From: Methyloligella solikamskensis
GTDB lineage: Bacteria > Pseudomonadota > Alphaproteobacteria > Rhizobiales > Methyloligellaceae
Direction of reading: 5' to 3'
Assembly: GCF_042676065.1 (NCBI RefSeq)
Contig: NZ_JBHTJO010000001.1
Location: forward strand, 2,666,001 to 2,730,000
Length of the DNA: 64,000 nucleotides
Shown here piece after piece: positions 17,588-27,085 of the stretch (positions are counted from its first letter, which is position 1; the number at the start of each line of letters is the position of its first letter). The position numbers were made by a program, and so were the translations under genes. The notes beneath the pieces were generated by a model, which saw nothing but the letters and a program-made list of their open reading frames with translations, ran no database searches and was not told the origin of the DNA.

Positions 17588-18508
17588 TCACAGCCTGATC
17601 TGGAACCGGTGCTCCAGGTAATGAGCGACCGAGATGAGGGCGAGGCCGAGAGTGATGACGACCAGCCCGATCGCCGCCGCCATGGGCCAGTCGAAGGCCA
17701 CGCCCAGAAGATTGATGACGATGTTGGAGATCATCAGCGAGCTCGGGCCGCCCACCAGGATGGGCGCGACGAAGTCGCCGAAGCCGAGGGAGAAGGTGAT
17801 CACGGCCCCCGCAAGTATGCCCGGCACGCTCAACGGAAACACCACCTTGCGGAAGACCTCCCACCGTGTCGCGCCGGCATTCAGAGCCGCATCGATGAGG
17901 GAGGTGGGGATGCGCTCCAGCTGCGCGTAGATCGACAGGACCGCGAAGGGCGTGAAGATGTAGACCAGGGTCAGGGTCACGCTGAACTGATTGTAGAGAA
18001 AGATCTTCAGGGGCTCGTCGATCAGACCTGCCCCCATCAGCAGCTTGTTGAGGATGCCGCCGGTGCCCAGGATGGTCTTCCAGGCATAGGCCTTCACAAG
18101 GTAGGAGGCCCACCACGGCACAATGACCAGCAGATAGACGAAGCGTTTCAGACCGTCCGGCGCATGAAAGGCCAGATAGAAGGCCAGCGGATAGCCGATG
18201 ATGGAGGAGAAGACCGCCGTCAGCAGGCCGAACTTGGCCGAGCGCAGCAGCACGCTCAAATAGGGCTCGGTAGTGAAGACCTTGATGAAATTGTCCGCCG
18301 AGAAGCCCGGCACGAAGGTGACGTAGTCGACCGAGCCGAGGCTGTAATAGAAGAGCATCCCGTAGGGGATGATCATGAAGACGAAGAACCAGAGCGTCGG
18401 CGGCAGCACCCAGAAGAGCATGCGGCGACGGTCGATGCGCTTGGCTTTCGCGAGGCCGGATTCGCCCTCTTCCGGCACGTAGCTGTCGTTATAGGCCAGG
18501 TCGGTCAC
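17588..18508 (-). CDS. Polyamine-type ABC transporter permease (PotB/PotH class)
   Basis: A 306-residue permease starting at the GTG at 18508 (VTDLAYNDSYVPEEGES), 4 bp after the ATPase stop; the longer frame to 18631 runs inside the ATPase gene. It has an N-terminal cytoplasmic stretch of about 35 residues, then six transmembrane helices and an EAA-like loop (LIDAALNAGATRWEVF). It pairs with the next permease to form the channel for the substrate bound by the protein encoded at 19680-20744. Confidence 0.92.
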   Translation of the reverse strand: MTDLAYNDSYVPEEGESGLAKAKRIDRRRMLFWVLPPTLWFFVFMIIPYGMLFYYSLGSVDYVTFVPGFSADNFIKVFTTEPYLSVLLRSAKFGLLTAVFSSIIGYPLAFYLAFHAPDGLKRFVYLLVIVPWWASYLVKAYAWKTILGTGGILNKLLMGAGLIDEPLKIFLYNQFSVTLTLVYIFTPFAVLSIYAQLERIPTSLIDAALNAGATRWEVFRKVVFPLSVPGILAGAVITFSLGFGDFVAPILVGGPSSLMISNIVINLLGVAFDWPMAAAIGLVVITLGLALISVAHYLEHRFQIRL

Positions 18509-18512
18509 CGGG

Positions 18513-19589
18513 CTACTCCGGAAGCAGCCGGACGTCGTCGGGGGAGATGAACATCTCGATCTCGCCGCCAATGCCGTCCGGCACGTCCTGCTGGAACACG
18601 TTGATCTCGCCGGCCTCCCCACCAAGCTCAACGACGAACTCGTGCTTCGCGCCGAGGAAGAGGCGCTCGCCCAGAACGCCTTTCAGGGCGTTGGCGCCGT
18701 TTGTGGGCTTCCCGCCGATGGTGATGCGGTCGGCGCGCATCATGACGCCCACTGCGGCACCGGGCGCGATGCCATTGCTGCTGCACCGCAGCGTTTGGCC
18801 GTTTGCGAGTTGCACCTCGGACTTGCCGTCGGCTGCACTGAGCACGGTGCCGGGAACCACGTTGGCCCGGTCGATGAAGCGCGCGACGAACTGGCAGTTG
18901 GGCGCCGAGTAGATCTCCTCCGGCGAGGCGGCCTGCATGACCCGGCCGCCATTCATGACGACGATGCGGTCGCTCATGGCCATGGCCTCTTCCTGGTCGT
19001 GGGTCACGTAGATGAAGGTCTTGCCGAGGTGGCGATGGATGCGCTTGATCTCGACCTGCATGGTCTTGCGCAAATTCGCATCCAACGATCCCAAGGGTTC
19101 GTCGAAGAGCACGATATCCGGCTCGGTGATCAAGGCACGGGCGAGCGCTGCGCGTTGCTTTTGACCGCCGGAAAGCTGATGGGGCTTCTTCGCGCCGTGA
19201 TCAGCGAGATGGACGAGATCGAGATACTCGCCTACGCGCCGCTTGATCTCGGCGGCGTTGTATTTGTGGCGATGACGCTTGAGATGAAGTGCGAAGGCGA
19301 CGTTGTCGGCGATGGTGAGGTTGGGGAACAGGGCGTAATCCTGAAACACCATGCGCATGTCGCGCTCGGCCGGCTGGTCGTAGGTGATGTCGGCGCCGTC
19401 GCGCAGAATCTCGCCGCTATCGGGGCGCTCCAGCCCGGCAATGCAGCGCAAGGTCGTGGTCTTGCCGCAGCCGGAGGAGCCCAGAAGGGTAAGAAACTCA
19501 CCCCGAGCGATGGAGAGATCGATGCCGTCGATGGCGGGCTTGCCGCCACCGTAGGTCTTCCTGAGCTTGCGAATTTCGATATAGGACAT
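18513..19589 (-). CDS. Polyamine-type ABC transporter ATP-binding protein
   Basis: A 358-residue ATPase with Walker A GSSGCGKTTTLR (about residues 37-48), signature LSGGQKQRAALARAL, Walker B IVLFDEPLGSLD and switch region VTHDQEEAMAM. A C-terminal TOBE domain follows from about residue 275. It is 90 bp downstream of the binding-protein gene and 4 bp from the first permease. It belongs to the PotA/PotG class and powers import; the operon order (binding protein, ATPase, permease, permease) equals that of potFGHI. Confidence 0.94.
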   Translation of the reverse strand: MSYIEIRKLRKTYGGGKPAIDGIDLSIARGEFLTLLGSSGCGKTTTLRCIAGLERPDSGEILRDGADITYDQPAERDMRMVFQDYALFPNLTIADNVAFALHLKRHRHKYNAAEIKRRVGEYLDLVHLADHGAKKPHQLSGGQKQRAALARALITEPDIVLFDEPLGSLDANLRKTMQVEIKRIHRHLGKTFIYVTHDQEEAMAMSDRIVVMNGGRVMQAASPEEIYSAPNCQFVARFIDRANVVPGTVLSAADGKSEVQLANGQTLRCSSNGIAPGAAVGVMMRADRITIGGKPTNGANALKGVLGERLFLGAKHEFVVELGGEAGEINVFQQDVPDGIGGEIEMFISPDDVRLLPE

Positions 19590-19679
19590 GAGCCGCTTCC
19601 GCCGAAAAGGAGGGGCGGGCGCGAAGGAAGGCGGGGTGCCGATACCGGACGTCCGCCTCGCCTTCGACCCTAGAGAAAC

Positions 19680-20744
19680 CTATTGGGCCGCTTTGACCTG
19701 GTTCCAGATCTCCAGGTACTTCGCCCGCTGCTTGACCGGCTGCCACCAGCTCACGGTCTTCAGGGTTTCCGGATCGCTCATGCCCAGCGCTTCGAAGGAG
19801 TCCGTCTCCTCCGGCGTCAGCTCATCGATCAGTTTCGTGTTGGCATAGCCGAAGCCGGTGACCTTGTGGCCGAGGGCCTGAGCCTCCGGCGAGGACACGT
19901 AGTCCAGCCATTTGTAGACACACTCATTGTCCGAGGCGCCCTTGGCGATCATCCAGCTATCGCTCCAGCCGCCGCGGCCTTCCTTGGGCTCGACATCGAT
20001 GATGTCGCGGCCTTCCTCGTTGAGCTTCACCAGGGTTTCTTCCCAGGAATTGCCAGCCACGACCTCCTTGCCCTGCATCAAGGTGCCCATCTCGGAGGTG
20101 GTGAACCAATATTTGCGGATGTTGGGCTTCAGCTCGAGCAGCGCTTCTTTGACCTTCGCGAGCTCCTCGTCGTTCATGTCGTAGATGTCTTCGATGCCGA
20201 GATAGCGGCCAGCCGTGTAGACGGTCTCGATATCGTCCCACATGGCGATCTTGCCCTTGAATTTCGGATCCCAGAGGAAGCCGAGACTCTCCGGCGGGCT
20301 ATCGACCGCATCGGCGTCGACAAGGATGCGGATCACACCCCAGGCGTATGGCACGCCGTAGATCTCATCGTCCTTGGTCAGCCAGGCGGGCGACTCGAAG
20401 GCCGGGAAGAAGTCCTTCGAATTGGGCACCTTGCTCATGTCGACGGGATCGACGAGGCCCGCATCGATGAGCTTCATGGTGGTGTCGTTGGAGGGCGAGA
20501 TCAGATCGTACTGACCGCCGCCGGCCATCAGCTTGGCGAAGAACTCGTCGTTGGAGCCGACATAGACGGCGCTGACCTCGCAGCCCGTGTCTTCCGTGAA
20601 CGGCTTCACGAAGCTGTCGTCGGCATAGCCTTCCCAGGCCAGCATGTTCAGGGTTTGGGCGTGGGCGGACGCCACACCGACAACGCTCATGAAAACGCTC
20701 GCCAAAACCGCTTTTGCGGTATTTTTCTTTCCTAGCACAGACAC
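19680..20744 (-). CDS. ABC transporter substrate-binding protein, polyamine class
   Basis: A 354-residue binding protein. The GTG at 20744 is chosen because GAGGG lies a few bases upstream and a complete Sec signal peptide follows (core AKAVLASVFMSVVGVASA, cleavage after AHA). The mature N-terminus QTLNMLAWEGYAD is the family's binding-site start, with Trp-Glu-Gly-Tyr in place of the Asn-Trp-Ser-Asp-Tyr seen in PotF. That points to a somewhat different ligand. It heads the operon that converges with the AraC gene. The ligand may be an amine destined for the copper amine oxidase (inference). Confidence 0.92.
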   Translation of the reverse strand: MSVLGKKNTAKAVLASVFMSVVGVASAHAQTLNMLAWEGYADDSFVKPFTEDTGCEVSAVYVGSNDEFFAKLMAGGGQYDLISPSNDTTMKLIDAGLVDPVDMSKVPNSKDFFPAFESPAWLTKDDEIYGVPYAWGVIRILVDADAVDSPPESLGFLWDPKFKGKIAMWDDIETVYTAGRYLGIEDIYDMNDEELAKVKEALLELKPNIRKYWFTTSEMGTLMQGKEVVAGNSWEETLVKLNEEGRDIIDVEPKEGRGGWSDSWMIAKGASDNECVYKWLDYVSSPEAQALGHKVTGFGYANTKLIDELTPEETDSFEALGMSDPETLKTVSWWQPVKQRAKYLEIWNQVKAAQ

Positions 20745-20925
20745 TATCCCTCTTATTTCGCGCAACCTGCAGTAAACATCCCGACCTTCCGTCAAGACGA
20801 CTTGCAATCGCGCTTCATTTCACGCACGAAAACTTGGACCGAACAAAGCTTCGGCGACGATCCAGCCCTTTTTTGCTGAACCTGTTTCCGTCATTGTTAG
20901 AGAGAGTACAGGCCGGTAGCGCTGT

Positions 20926-20947
20926 GTAATTGACAATTCATGCCAAA
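20926..20947. promoter_or_regulatory. Putative AraC-regulator site upstream of the second ABC operon
   Basis: Second copy of the 22-bp element (GTAATTGACA ... CATGCCAAA), 182 bp before the binding-protein start and in the same orientation relative to its gene as the copy at 15289-15310. It sits in the 285-bp gap between the binding-protein gene and the end of the allophanate hydrolase gene; I see no other feature there. Confidence 0.6.
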
Positions 20948-21029
20948 TCGCGCCGAGGCGCTGCCCTACGTGAAGGGCAGTCCAGAGAAATGGGAGGTGG
21001 CGGGTGGGCGGGCGCTCCGGAGAGACGCC

Positions 21030-22829
21030 TTACGCGTCGGACGCTTTCAGGTAGTTGCGCCAGCCGCCGTATTCGGTGATCTCGCGCGCACCGTCGAGGC
21101 CGGATGGCTCGCAGATGAAGCCGCTCACGTCCGTCCCGTCGGAGAGCGCGACCTTTCCGATCCCGAGCGGGGCCGGGATCGCGAAGGTGAAATTGGCGAA
21201 CCCGTCCGGCGGCACGGCCCAGATTTCGACCTCAATCCCCTCTCCCTCAAAGGCGGTATCGCGGGCGAGGCCCGGCTTCGGAGGCTTGGTGTTCGCCAAC
21301 GCATAGAACCGGTAATTGGGCCCGGTCTTGGTCTGGCGCAGGAACCGGCCCTTCAGATCGGTGAGCTGGTGATTGAGGGGCTGGCCCCTCAGATGGGCGC
21401 CGACCACGGCGATCTCCATCCAGCCCTCAGGCTTCTTGGGCGCCAGTGCCGTCTCCGGCGGCAGGGTCATGCGGTCCGCGCCCGTCTCGGGAAGAAGCGC
21501 GCGATGCAGCCGGTCGCCGAGATAGGCCAGATCACTGTCGCTGAAAGCCGGACCGACGAGGGTCACGCCGAAGGGCATGCCTGAGGGGCGGAAGCCGGCC
21601 GGCACCGAGACGGCGGCGCAATCGAGCAGGTTCACGAAATTGGTGTAGGTGCCGAGCTTCGCCGTCAGAGCCACGGGATCGTCGAGCAGATCCACAATTG
21701 TGGGCGCGATGGGAGCGGTGGGCAGCAGGATGGCATCCATCTTCTCCCAGCGTTCGGCCATCTCGCGCCGGGCGGCCGAAAGAGTCTCGAGCCCATCGAA
21801 GAGATCGGCCGCGCTCCAGCTCTTGGCATCACGGATGATCTTACCGACCACGGGATGCACGTCGTCTTCGTGATCGTCGCAAAACGCGCCGACCGCCGCA
21901 TAGCGCTCCGCCACGAAGGGGCCGCCATAGAGAAGCTGGGCGATGTCGCCGAGGGGCGTGTAATCGATCTCGACGACCTTCCAGCCGAGGCCGGTCAGAG
22001 CATCGACCGCCTTCTCGTAGAGTGCAGCAGCCTCGTCGTCGCCATGGAACAGGCGGCTCTCTTCCGACGGCACACCGATGACCGGCCGCTCCACCTCGAG
22101 CCCGGTCTCCTGCATGCGACGGCTGAAGGGATCGCCCGCGTCGTAGCCTTGGGCGATGCGCCGGACGAGATCGGCATCGCTCATGTCGCGTGCGAAGACG
22201 CTGATGCAGTCGATGCTCTGGCAGGCCGGCACGGCGCCGCTGCCTGAGATCAGGCCGCGGGAAGGCTTCACACCGACGATGTTGTTCATGGCGGCGGGCA
22301 CCCTGCCCGAGCCTGCCGTGTCGGTGCCGAGGGAGAACGCCACCAGACCGGCCGCAACGGCGACCGCCGAACCGGAGCTCGAGCCGCCGGAAATGTGCTC
22401 TTCGCTAAAGACCGAATGAGGGATCGTATGGGGCGTCCGCGTGCCGGAAAGCCCGGTCGCGAACTGATCCATATTCGTCTTGCCGATGGGGATCGCGCCC
22501 GCCTGCTTCAGTCGCGCGACGCAGAATGCATCCCCCTCAGGCTCGTAAGAGTAGGCCGGGCAGCCCGCCGTGGTGGGGAGCCCCGACACATCGATATTGT
22601 CCTTCACCGCGAAGGGGACGCCCAGCAGCGGCAGGTCCTCGCCGGCTTCCGCCCGGGCGAGATGAACCTTCAGTTGCGCCAGGGCCTCATCCAATGGCGT
22701 GAGCGCAATCCAAACGCCGTCGTCGCCGCGCGCGTCTATCGCCTCATAGGCTTCGCGGAGTGTGTCTTCAGGCGCGACCTCGCCGGAGCGGTGGGACGCG
22801 GCCAGGGCTGTGATCGAAATGGGCGGCAT
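21030..22829 (-). CDS. atzF: Allophanate hydrolase
   Basis: A 599-residue amidase-signature enzyme starting at ATG 22829, overlapping the carboxylase stop as TGATG. The catalytic triad elements are visible: Lys in FAVKDNID (about residue 75) and the Ser-cisSer region in SGGSSSGSAVAVA (about 150-162). The N-terminal amidase domain runs to about 440, followed by the AtzF-type C-terminal domain (about 470-595). It hydrolyses allophanate to two ammonia and two carbon dioxide. It ends the riboswitch-controlled operon. In guanidine assimilation it consumes the allophanate produced from carboxyguanidine; in classical urea amidolyase systems it follows urea carboxylase. Confidence 0.95.
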   Translation of the reverse strand: MPPISITALAASHRSGEVAPEDTLREAYEAIDARGDDGVWIALTPLDEALAQLKVHLARAEAGEDLPLLGVPFAVKDNIDVSGLPTTAGCPAYSYEPEGDAFCVARLKQAGAIPIGKTNMDQFATGLSGTRTPHTIPHSVFSEEHISGGSSSGSAVAVAAGLVAFSLGTDTAGSGRVPAAMNNIVGVKPSRGLISGSGAVPACQSIDCISVFARDMSDADLVRRIAQGYDAGDPFSRRMQETGLEVERPVIGVPSEESRLFHGDDEAAALYEKAVDALTGLGWKVVEIDYTPLGDIAQLLYGGPFVAERYAAVGAFCDDHEDDVHPVVGKIIRDAKSWSAADLFDGLETLSAARREMAERWEKMDAILLPTAPIAPTIVDLLDDPVALTAKLGTYTNFVNLLDCAAVSVPAGFRPSGMPFGVTLVGPAFSDSDLAYLGDRLHRALLPETGADRMTLPPETALAPKKPEGWMEIAVVGAHLRGQPLNHQLTDLKGRFLRQTKTGPNYRFYALANTKPPKPGLARDTAFEGEGIEVEIWAVPPDGFANFTFAIPAPLGIGKVALSDGTDVSGFICEPSGLDGAREITEYGGWRNYLKASDA

Positions 22830-25800
22830 CACTCTTTATCCATCAGCACGACCAGCACCTCGCCTTGGGCGGCCGGGCTTCCCTTCTTCGCGCGCACCTC
22901 GTGTACCACGCCATCGCGGTCGGCATGAACCGGCACTTCCATCTTCATGGATTCCAGGACCAGCAGAAGGTCGCCCTCCTTAACCTCCGAGCCGTCCTCC
23001 ACCTTCACCTCCCAGACATTGCCGGGCATCGGGCTATAGGCGGCGGTGGCGCCTTCGGGCAGCGGCTCTTCGACATCCGGTGTCGCGGCGAGCTCCGGCT
23101 CTGGCTGATGGGTATCGAGGCCTGCCGCTTTCCAGCGTTCGCGCTCCTCGGCGAAGGCGGTCTGCTGCTGCTCCCGGAATGCGGCGATGCTGTCGGCATT
23201 CTCGTCCAGGAAGCGGCTGTGCTCCGCCAGGCTGAACTCGGCGTCCTCGATCTGAAGCTCGGCCTTGCCGGCCCGCATGTCCTCCCGCCGCTTCATGAGC
23301 TCGTCATGGCTGACGGGGAAGAAGCGCACCTGATCGAAGAAGCGAAGCAGCCAGGGTTTGCCGGGCTCGAACACGCCCGTCTGGCGATAGGTTCGCCACA
23401 CCGGCACGGTACGCCCGAAGAGCTGATACCCGCCGGGGCCTTCCATGCCGTAGATGCACATATAGGCGCCGCCGATGCCGACCACGTTGTCGAGGGTCCA
23501 GGTGCGAGCCGGATTGTATTTCGTGGTCACCAGCCGGTGCCGGGGATCCAGCGGCGTGGCGAGCGGCGCACCGAGATAGACGTCGCCCAGCCCCAGCACG
23601 AGATACGAGGCTTCGAAGACGATGCGCTTCACCTCCTCGATTGAGGAGAGGCCATTGATGCGCCGGATGAACTCGATATTGGACGGGCACCACGGCGCGT
23701 CGGGGCGGACCAGCTCCTGGTAGCGCTCGATGATCCGGTGGATCGCCTCGTCGTCCCAGGAGAGCGGCATGTGCACGATCCGGGTCGGCACAGTGATCTC
23801 GTCGATGGGCGGGAGCGAGGCCTCAAGCGCCGTCAGCTCCTTCAGCATGTCGGGCAGCGCGATGACCCGCGGATCGAAATGGACCTGGAGGGAGCGCACG
23901 CCCGGCGTCAGATCGATGATGCCGGGAAGCTTCGCATCGGCGATGGCCTGCATCAGCACGTGGACCCGGAAGCGCAAGGCGATGTCGAGCACCGGCGGGC
24001 CGTATTCGATGAGAATGTTGTCGTCGCCGGTCCGCCGGTAGACGGCCGGGATCTCCTGATCCTCGATGCGCTGGAGCACCGGCTCGCCACGTTCAGCGCT
24101 GCCGCCGGCAGCCACGGCCGGGGCAGAGACCGCGCCGAGGGTTTCCACCGCACGCTCCTGGGCCTTCAAGAGGTCCGCGGCGTGGCTCTCGCTGATGGGA
24201 TAGAATCGGACCGTATCGCCGGCGCGAAGCTGACCGATCTTCCAGAGCTCGGCGCGGGCCACCACGGCGGGGCAGACGAACCCGCCGAGGCTCGGCCCGT
24301 CCGGGCCCAGAATGATCGGCATGTCGCCGGTGAAATCGATGGCGCCGACCGCATAGGCGTTGTCGTGGATGTTAGAGGGGTGCAGCCCCGCCTCGCCGCC
24401 GTCGTCCCGGGCCCATTCGGGCTTCGGCCCGATCAGCCGCACGCCGGTCCGGTCGGAATTGAAGTGGACCTCGTAGGGCTCGCTGAACAGGGTTTCGATG
24501 TCGCCTTCGGTGAAGAAATCCGGGGCGCCGTGGGGGCCGTAGAGAACGCCGATCTCCCAGGAATTGACAACGTCTGGCTGGAGGTCTGAGGGAACGGGAG
24601 TCGGCTCCTCGCCCGAGACATCGTCACCAATGTGCAGCACATCGCCGGCGCGCAGGACGCGGCCCGAGTGACCGCCGAACTGACCCAGGCGGAAGGTCGA
24701 TTTGCTGCCGAGATAGGGCGGCACATCAATGCCGCCGCGCACGGCGAGATAGGCCCGTTGTCCGGCATCCGTGATGGTCCCGAAAGAGAGCGTCTGGCCG
24801 GCTTTCACTTCGACCGGCTGCCAGGGCGCGATGTCCTCATCGTCGAGGGTGGCAGGGATCGCGGCGCCGCCGAACGCGATCACCGTATCGGTGCCGAAGC
24901 GCAAGGTCGGCCCGTTGACCGTGATCTCGAGGGTTGCGGCATCCGAGGCATTCCCCAGTGCGCGGTTGAGCAGCCGATGGGAGAAATCGTCCATGGGCCC
25001 GCTGGGCGGGACGCCGATATGCCAGTAGCGCAAGCGGCCCGGGTAATCCTGCACGGTGGTCTGAGCGCCCGGCGCGGTGACGTCGATGCGCGGCGATTGC
25101 AGGGTGAAGTCGGCCAGATATTTGGTCGTCACCTCGCCCGCATCGAAGTTGGGATCGGCGAGGATACCGCGCAGGTAATCCAGGTTGGTCTGGATGCCGC
25201 CGATGCGGGTTTCTTCCAGCGCCGCTTGGAGGGTCTTGAGAGCTTCCTCTCGGGTCTCGCCATAAGCGATCAGCTTGGCGAGCATGGGATCGTAGAAGGC
25301 CGGAACATCCGTGCCCGGCTCGATCCAGCCATCCACCCGGATCGTCTCGGGGAAGATCGCCTCGCTGATCTCGCCGGCGCTCGGCTGGAAATCCTTGCCA
25401 GGATCCTCGGCATAGACGCGCACCTCGATGGCCGCGCCTTCCGGCGTGCGCTCCAGGGTCTCAAGCGGCGGCAGCTCGCCCGCGGCCTGTTGGATCATCA
25501 TCTCGACGAGGTCGAGGCCTGTGACGAGCTCTGTCACCGGATGCTCTACCTGGAGCCGCGTGTTCACCTCCAGGAAGTAGAACTCTTCCGTCTTCGCGTC
25601 GTAGATGAATTCCACCGTTCCGGCGGACGCATAGCTCACGGTCTCGCCGAGCTGCTTGGCGGCCGCATAGAGGCTCTGGCGCACCGCGTCGGAGAGGTTG
25701 GGCGCCGGCGTCTCCTCGACCACCTTCTGATTGCGCCGCTGGAGCGAGCAGTCGCGCTCGCCGAGCGTAATCACATTGCCCTTTCCATCGCCGAAGATCT

Positions 25801-26431
25801 GCACCTCGATATGGCGGGCCGAGGCGATGTACTTCTCCAGGAAGACGTCCGCATCGCCGAAGTTGTTTGCGCCGACGCGGCGCACGGCTTCCAGGTTCTT
25901 TGTCAGCTCCTCATCGCTATTGCAGAGCATCATGCCAATGCCGCCGCCGCCCGCCGTGCTCTTGAGCATGATGGGATAGCCGATCTCGTTCGCCGCTTCT
26001 TTGGCCTCTTCAGGCGACTTGAGAAGATCGCTGCCCGGCACGAGCGGCACGTTCGCCTCGGCTGCGATGGCCCGCGCCTCGTGCTTCAGGCCGAAGCGCC
26101 GGAGCGTATCGGGCGACGGGCCGATGAAGGTAATGCCCTCCTTGGCCAGCGCCTCGGCAAAGCCGGCATTCTCGCTCAGGAAGCCGTATCCCGGATGCAC
26201 CGCATCGGCGCCGGTTTCGCGGCAAGCGGCAAGTACCTTCTCGACGTCGAGATAGCTCTCCGATGCGGCCGGCGGGCCGACGCAGATAGCCTCGTCCGCC
26301 ATGCGGGTGTGGAGCGCATGGGCATCGGCTTCGGAATAGACCGCGACGGATGCGATGCCCATCCGCCGTAGAGTGCGGACGATACGGCAGGCGATCTCGC
26401 CGCGGTTGGCGATGAGGACCTTCTTGAACAC
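22829..26431 (-). CDS. Biotin-dependent carboxylase annotated as urea carboxylase, probably guanidine carboxylase
   Basis: A 1200-residue single-chain carboxylase starting at GTG 26431. Domains in order: biotin carboxylase (1-450, start FKKVLIANRGEIACRIVR), carboxyltransferase made of a KipA/PxpC-like part (about 460-760) and a KipI/PxpB-like part (about 790-1010), and a C-terminal biotinyl domain with the acceptor lysine in VLESMKMEVPVH. It uses ATP and bicarbonate. The family was named for urea, but enzymes encoded with paired DUF1989 proteins under guanidine-I riboswitches have been shown to prefer guanidine. Both features are present here, so guanidine is the likelier substrate. It overlaps atzF by one base. 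Confidence 0.93.
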   Translation of the reverse strand: MFKKVLIANRGEIACRIVRTLRRMGIASVAVYSEADAHALHTRMADEAICVGPPAASESYLDVEKVLAACRETGADAVHPGYGFLSENAGFAEALAKEGITFIGPSPDTLRRFGLKHEARAIAAEANVPLVPGSDLLKSPEEAKEAANEIGYPIMLKSTAGGGGIGMMLCNSDEELTKNLEAVRRVGANNFGDADVFLEKYIASARHIEVQIFGDGKGNVITLGERDCSLQRRNQKVVEETPAPNLSDAVRQSLYAAAKQLGETVSYASAGTVEFIYDAKTEEFYFLEVNTRLQVEHPVTELVTGLDLVEMMIQQAAGELPPLETLERTPEGAAIEVRVYAEDPGKDFQPSAGEISEAIFPETIRVDGWIEPGTDVPAFYDPMLAKLIAYGETREEALKTLQAALEETRIGGIQTNLDYLRGILADPNFDAGEVTTKYLADFTLQSPRIDVTAPGAQTTVQDYPGRLRYWHIGVPPSGPMDDFSHRLLNRALGNASDAATLEITVNGPTLRFGTDTVIAFGGAAIPATLDDEDIAPWQPVEVKAGQTLSFGTITDAGQRAYLAVRGGIDVPPYLGSKSTFRLGQFGGHSGRVLRAGDVLHIGDDVSGEEPTPVPSDLQPDVVNSWEIGVLYGPHGAPDFFTEGDIETLFSEPYEVHFNSDRTGVRLIGPKPEWARDDGGEAGLHPSNIHDNAYAVGAIDFTGDMPIILGPDGPSLGGFVCPAVVARAELWKIGQLRAGDTVRFYPISESHAADLLKAQERAVETLGAVSAPAVAAGGSAERGEPVLQRIEDQEIPAVYRRTGDDNILIEYGPPVLDIALRFRVHVLMQAIADAKLPGIIDLTPGVRSLQVHFDPRVIALPDMLKELTALEASLPPIDEITVPTRIVHMPLSWDDEAIHRIIERYQELVRPDAPWCPSNIEFIRRINGLSSIEEVKRIVFEASYLVLGLGDVYLGAPLATPLDPRHRLVTTKYNPARTWTLDNVVGIGGAYMCIYGMEGPGGYQLFGRTVPVWRTYRQTGVFEPGKPWLLRFFDQVRFFPVSHDELMKRREDMRAGKAELQIEDAEFSLAEHSRFLDENADSIAAFREQQQTAFAEERERWKAAGLDTHQPEPELAATPDVEEPLPEGATAAYSPMPGNVWEVKVEDGSEVKEGDLLLVLESMKMEVPVHADRDGVVHEVRAKKGSPAAQGEVLVVLMDKE

Positions 26432-26441
26432 GGCTACCGCC

Positions 26442-27074
26442 CTACTCGTCCCAGACGATGAGCCGGATGGGCGTGGGGTTGTAGCCGTTGCAGGGATTGT
26501 TCACCTGCGGGCAGTTGGAGATCATCACCAGCACATCCCGCTCCGCCTTCAGGTCAATATGACTTCCCGGATCGGAGACCCCGTCCACGATGGCCAGATG
26601 GCCGTTGGGCTCCACCGGCACGTTCATGAACAGGTTGATGTTGCAGGTGATGTCGGCCTTGTGCATACCGTTCTCGGCTGCCGCGTGGAGGAAGTTGTCG
26701 CGGCAATTGTGCATGTGCTTCTTGTCGTGGCCGAAGCGCACGGTGTTGCTCTCCGCGCTGCAGGCACCACCAAGCGTGTCGTGATTGCCGACGGTGTCCT
26801 CGATCACCGTCATCAGAGGCTCGCCCTCAGTCGAATAGAGCTTCGTGCCGGTGGTGATGAAGATGTTCTTCTGGGCGAGGATCGTCTGCTGATGGTCGTA
26901 GCGATCCTCGTGGTCGTAGGCGTCGTAGATCAGCGTATCGACAGCCTGGCAGCCGCCCAGATCGACAATGCGCAGCACCTCGCCCTTCTTGACGATGTGC
27001 CACCAGGGCATGCGCTCAGGATGGGTAACGTCGTATTTGGCCGTCGATGGATCGCGGGGCATTGCTTCAGTCAT
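26442..27074 (-). CDS. DUF1989 protein, probable carboxyguanidine deiminase subunit (urea carboxylase-associated)
   Basis: A 210-residue DUF1989 protein; ATG 27074 follows a strong GGAGGCGACAG leader. Conserved family residues include the Cys of LGGACSAESNT, the HMHNCRDNF segment and ITCNINLFMNVPV. The gene lies between its longer paralogue (11 bp upstream) and the carboxylase (10 bp downstream). Pairs of these proteins, long called urea amidolyase-associated UAAP1/UAAP2, form the heteromeric deiminase CgdAB that converts carboxyguanidine to allophanate plus ammonia. Which of the two genes is CgdA and which CgdB I cannot decide from sequence alone. Confidence 0.88.
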   Translation of the reverse strand: MTEAMPRDPSTAKYDVTHPERMPWWHIVKKGEVLRIVDLGGCQAVDTLIYDAYDHEDRYDHQQTILAQKNIFITTGTKLYSTEGEPLMTVIEDTVGNHDTLGGACSAESNTVRFGHDKKHMHNCRDNFLHAAAENGMHKADITCNINLFMNVPVEPNGHLAIVDGVSDPGSHIDLKAERDVLVMISNCPQVNNPCNGYNPTPIRLIVWDE

Positions 27075-27085
27075 CTGTCGCCTCC

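Noticed and set aside
24632..26371. 579-codon plus-strand frame
   Set aside because: Antisense to the biotin carboxylase domain with Arg/His/Ala-biased sequence, no start context and no recognisable domain.
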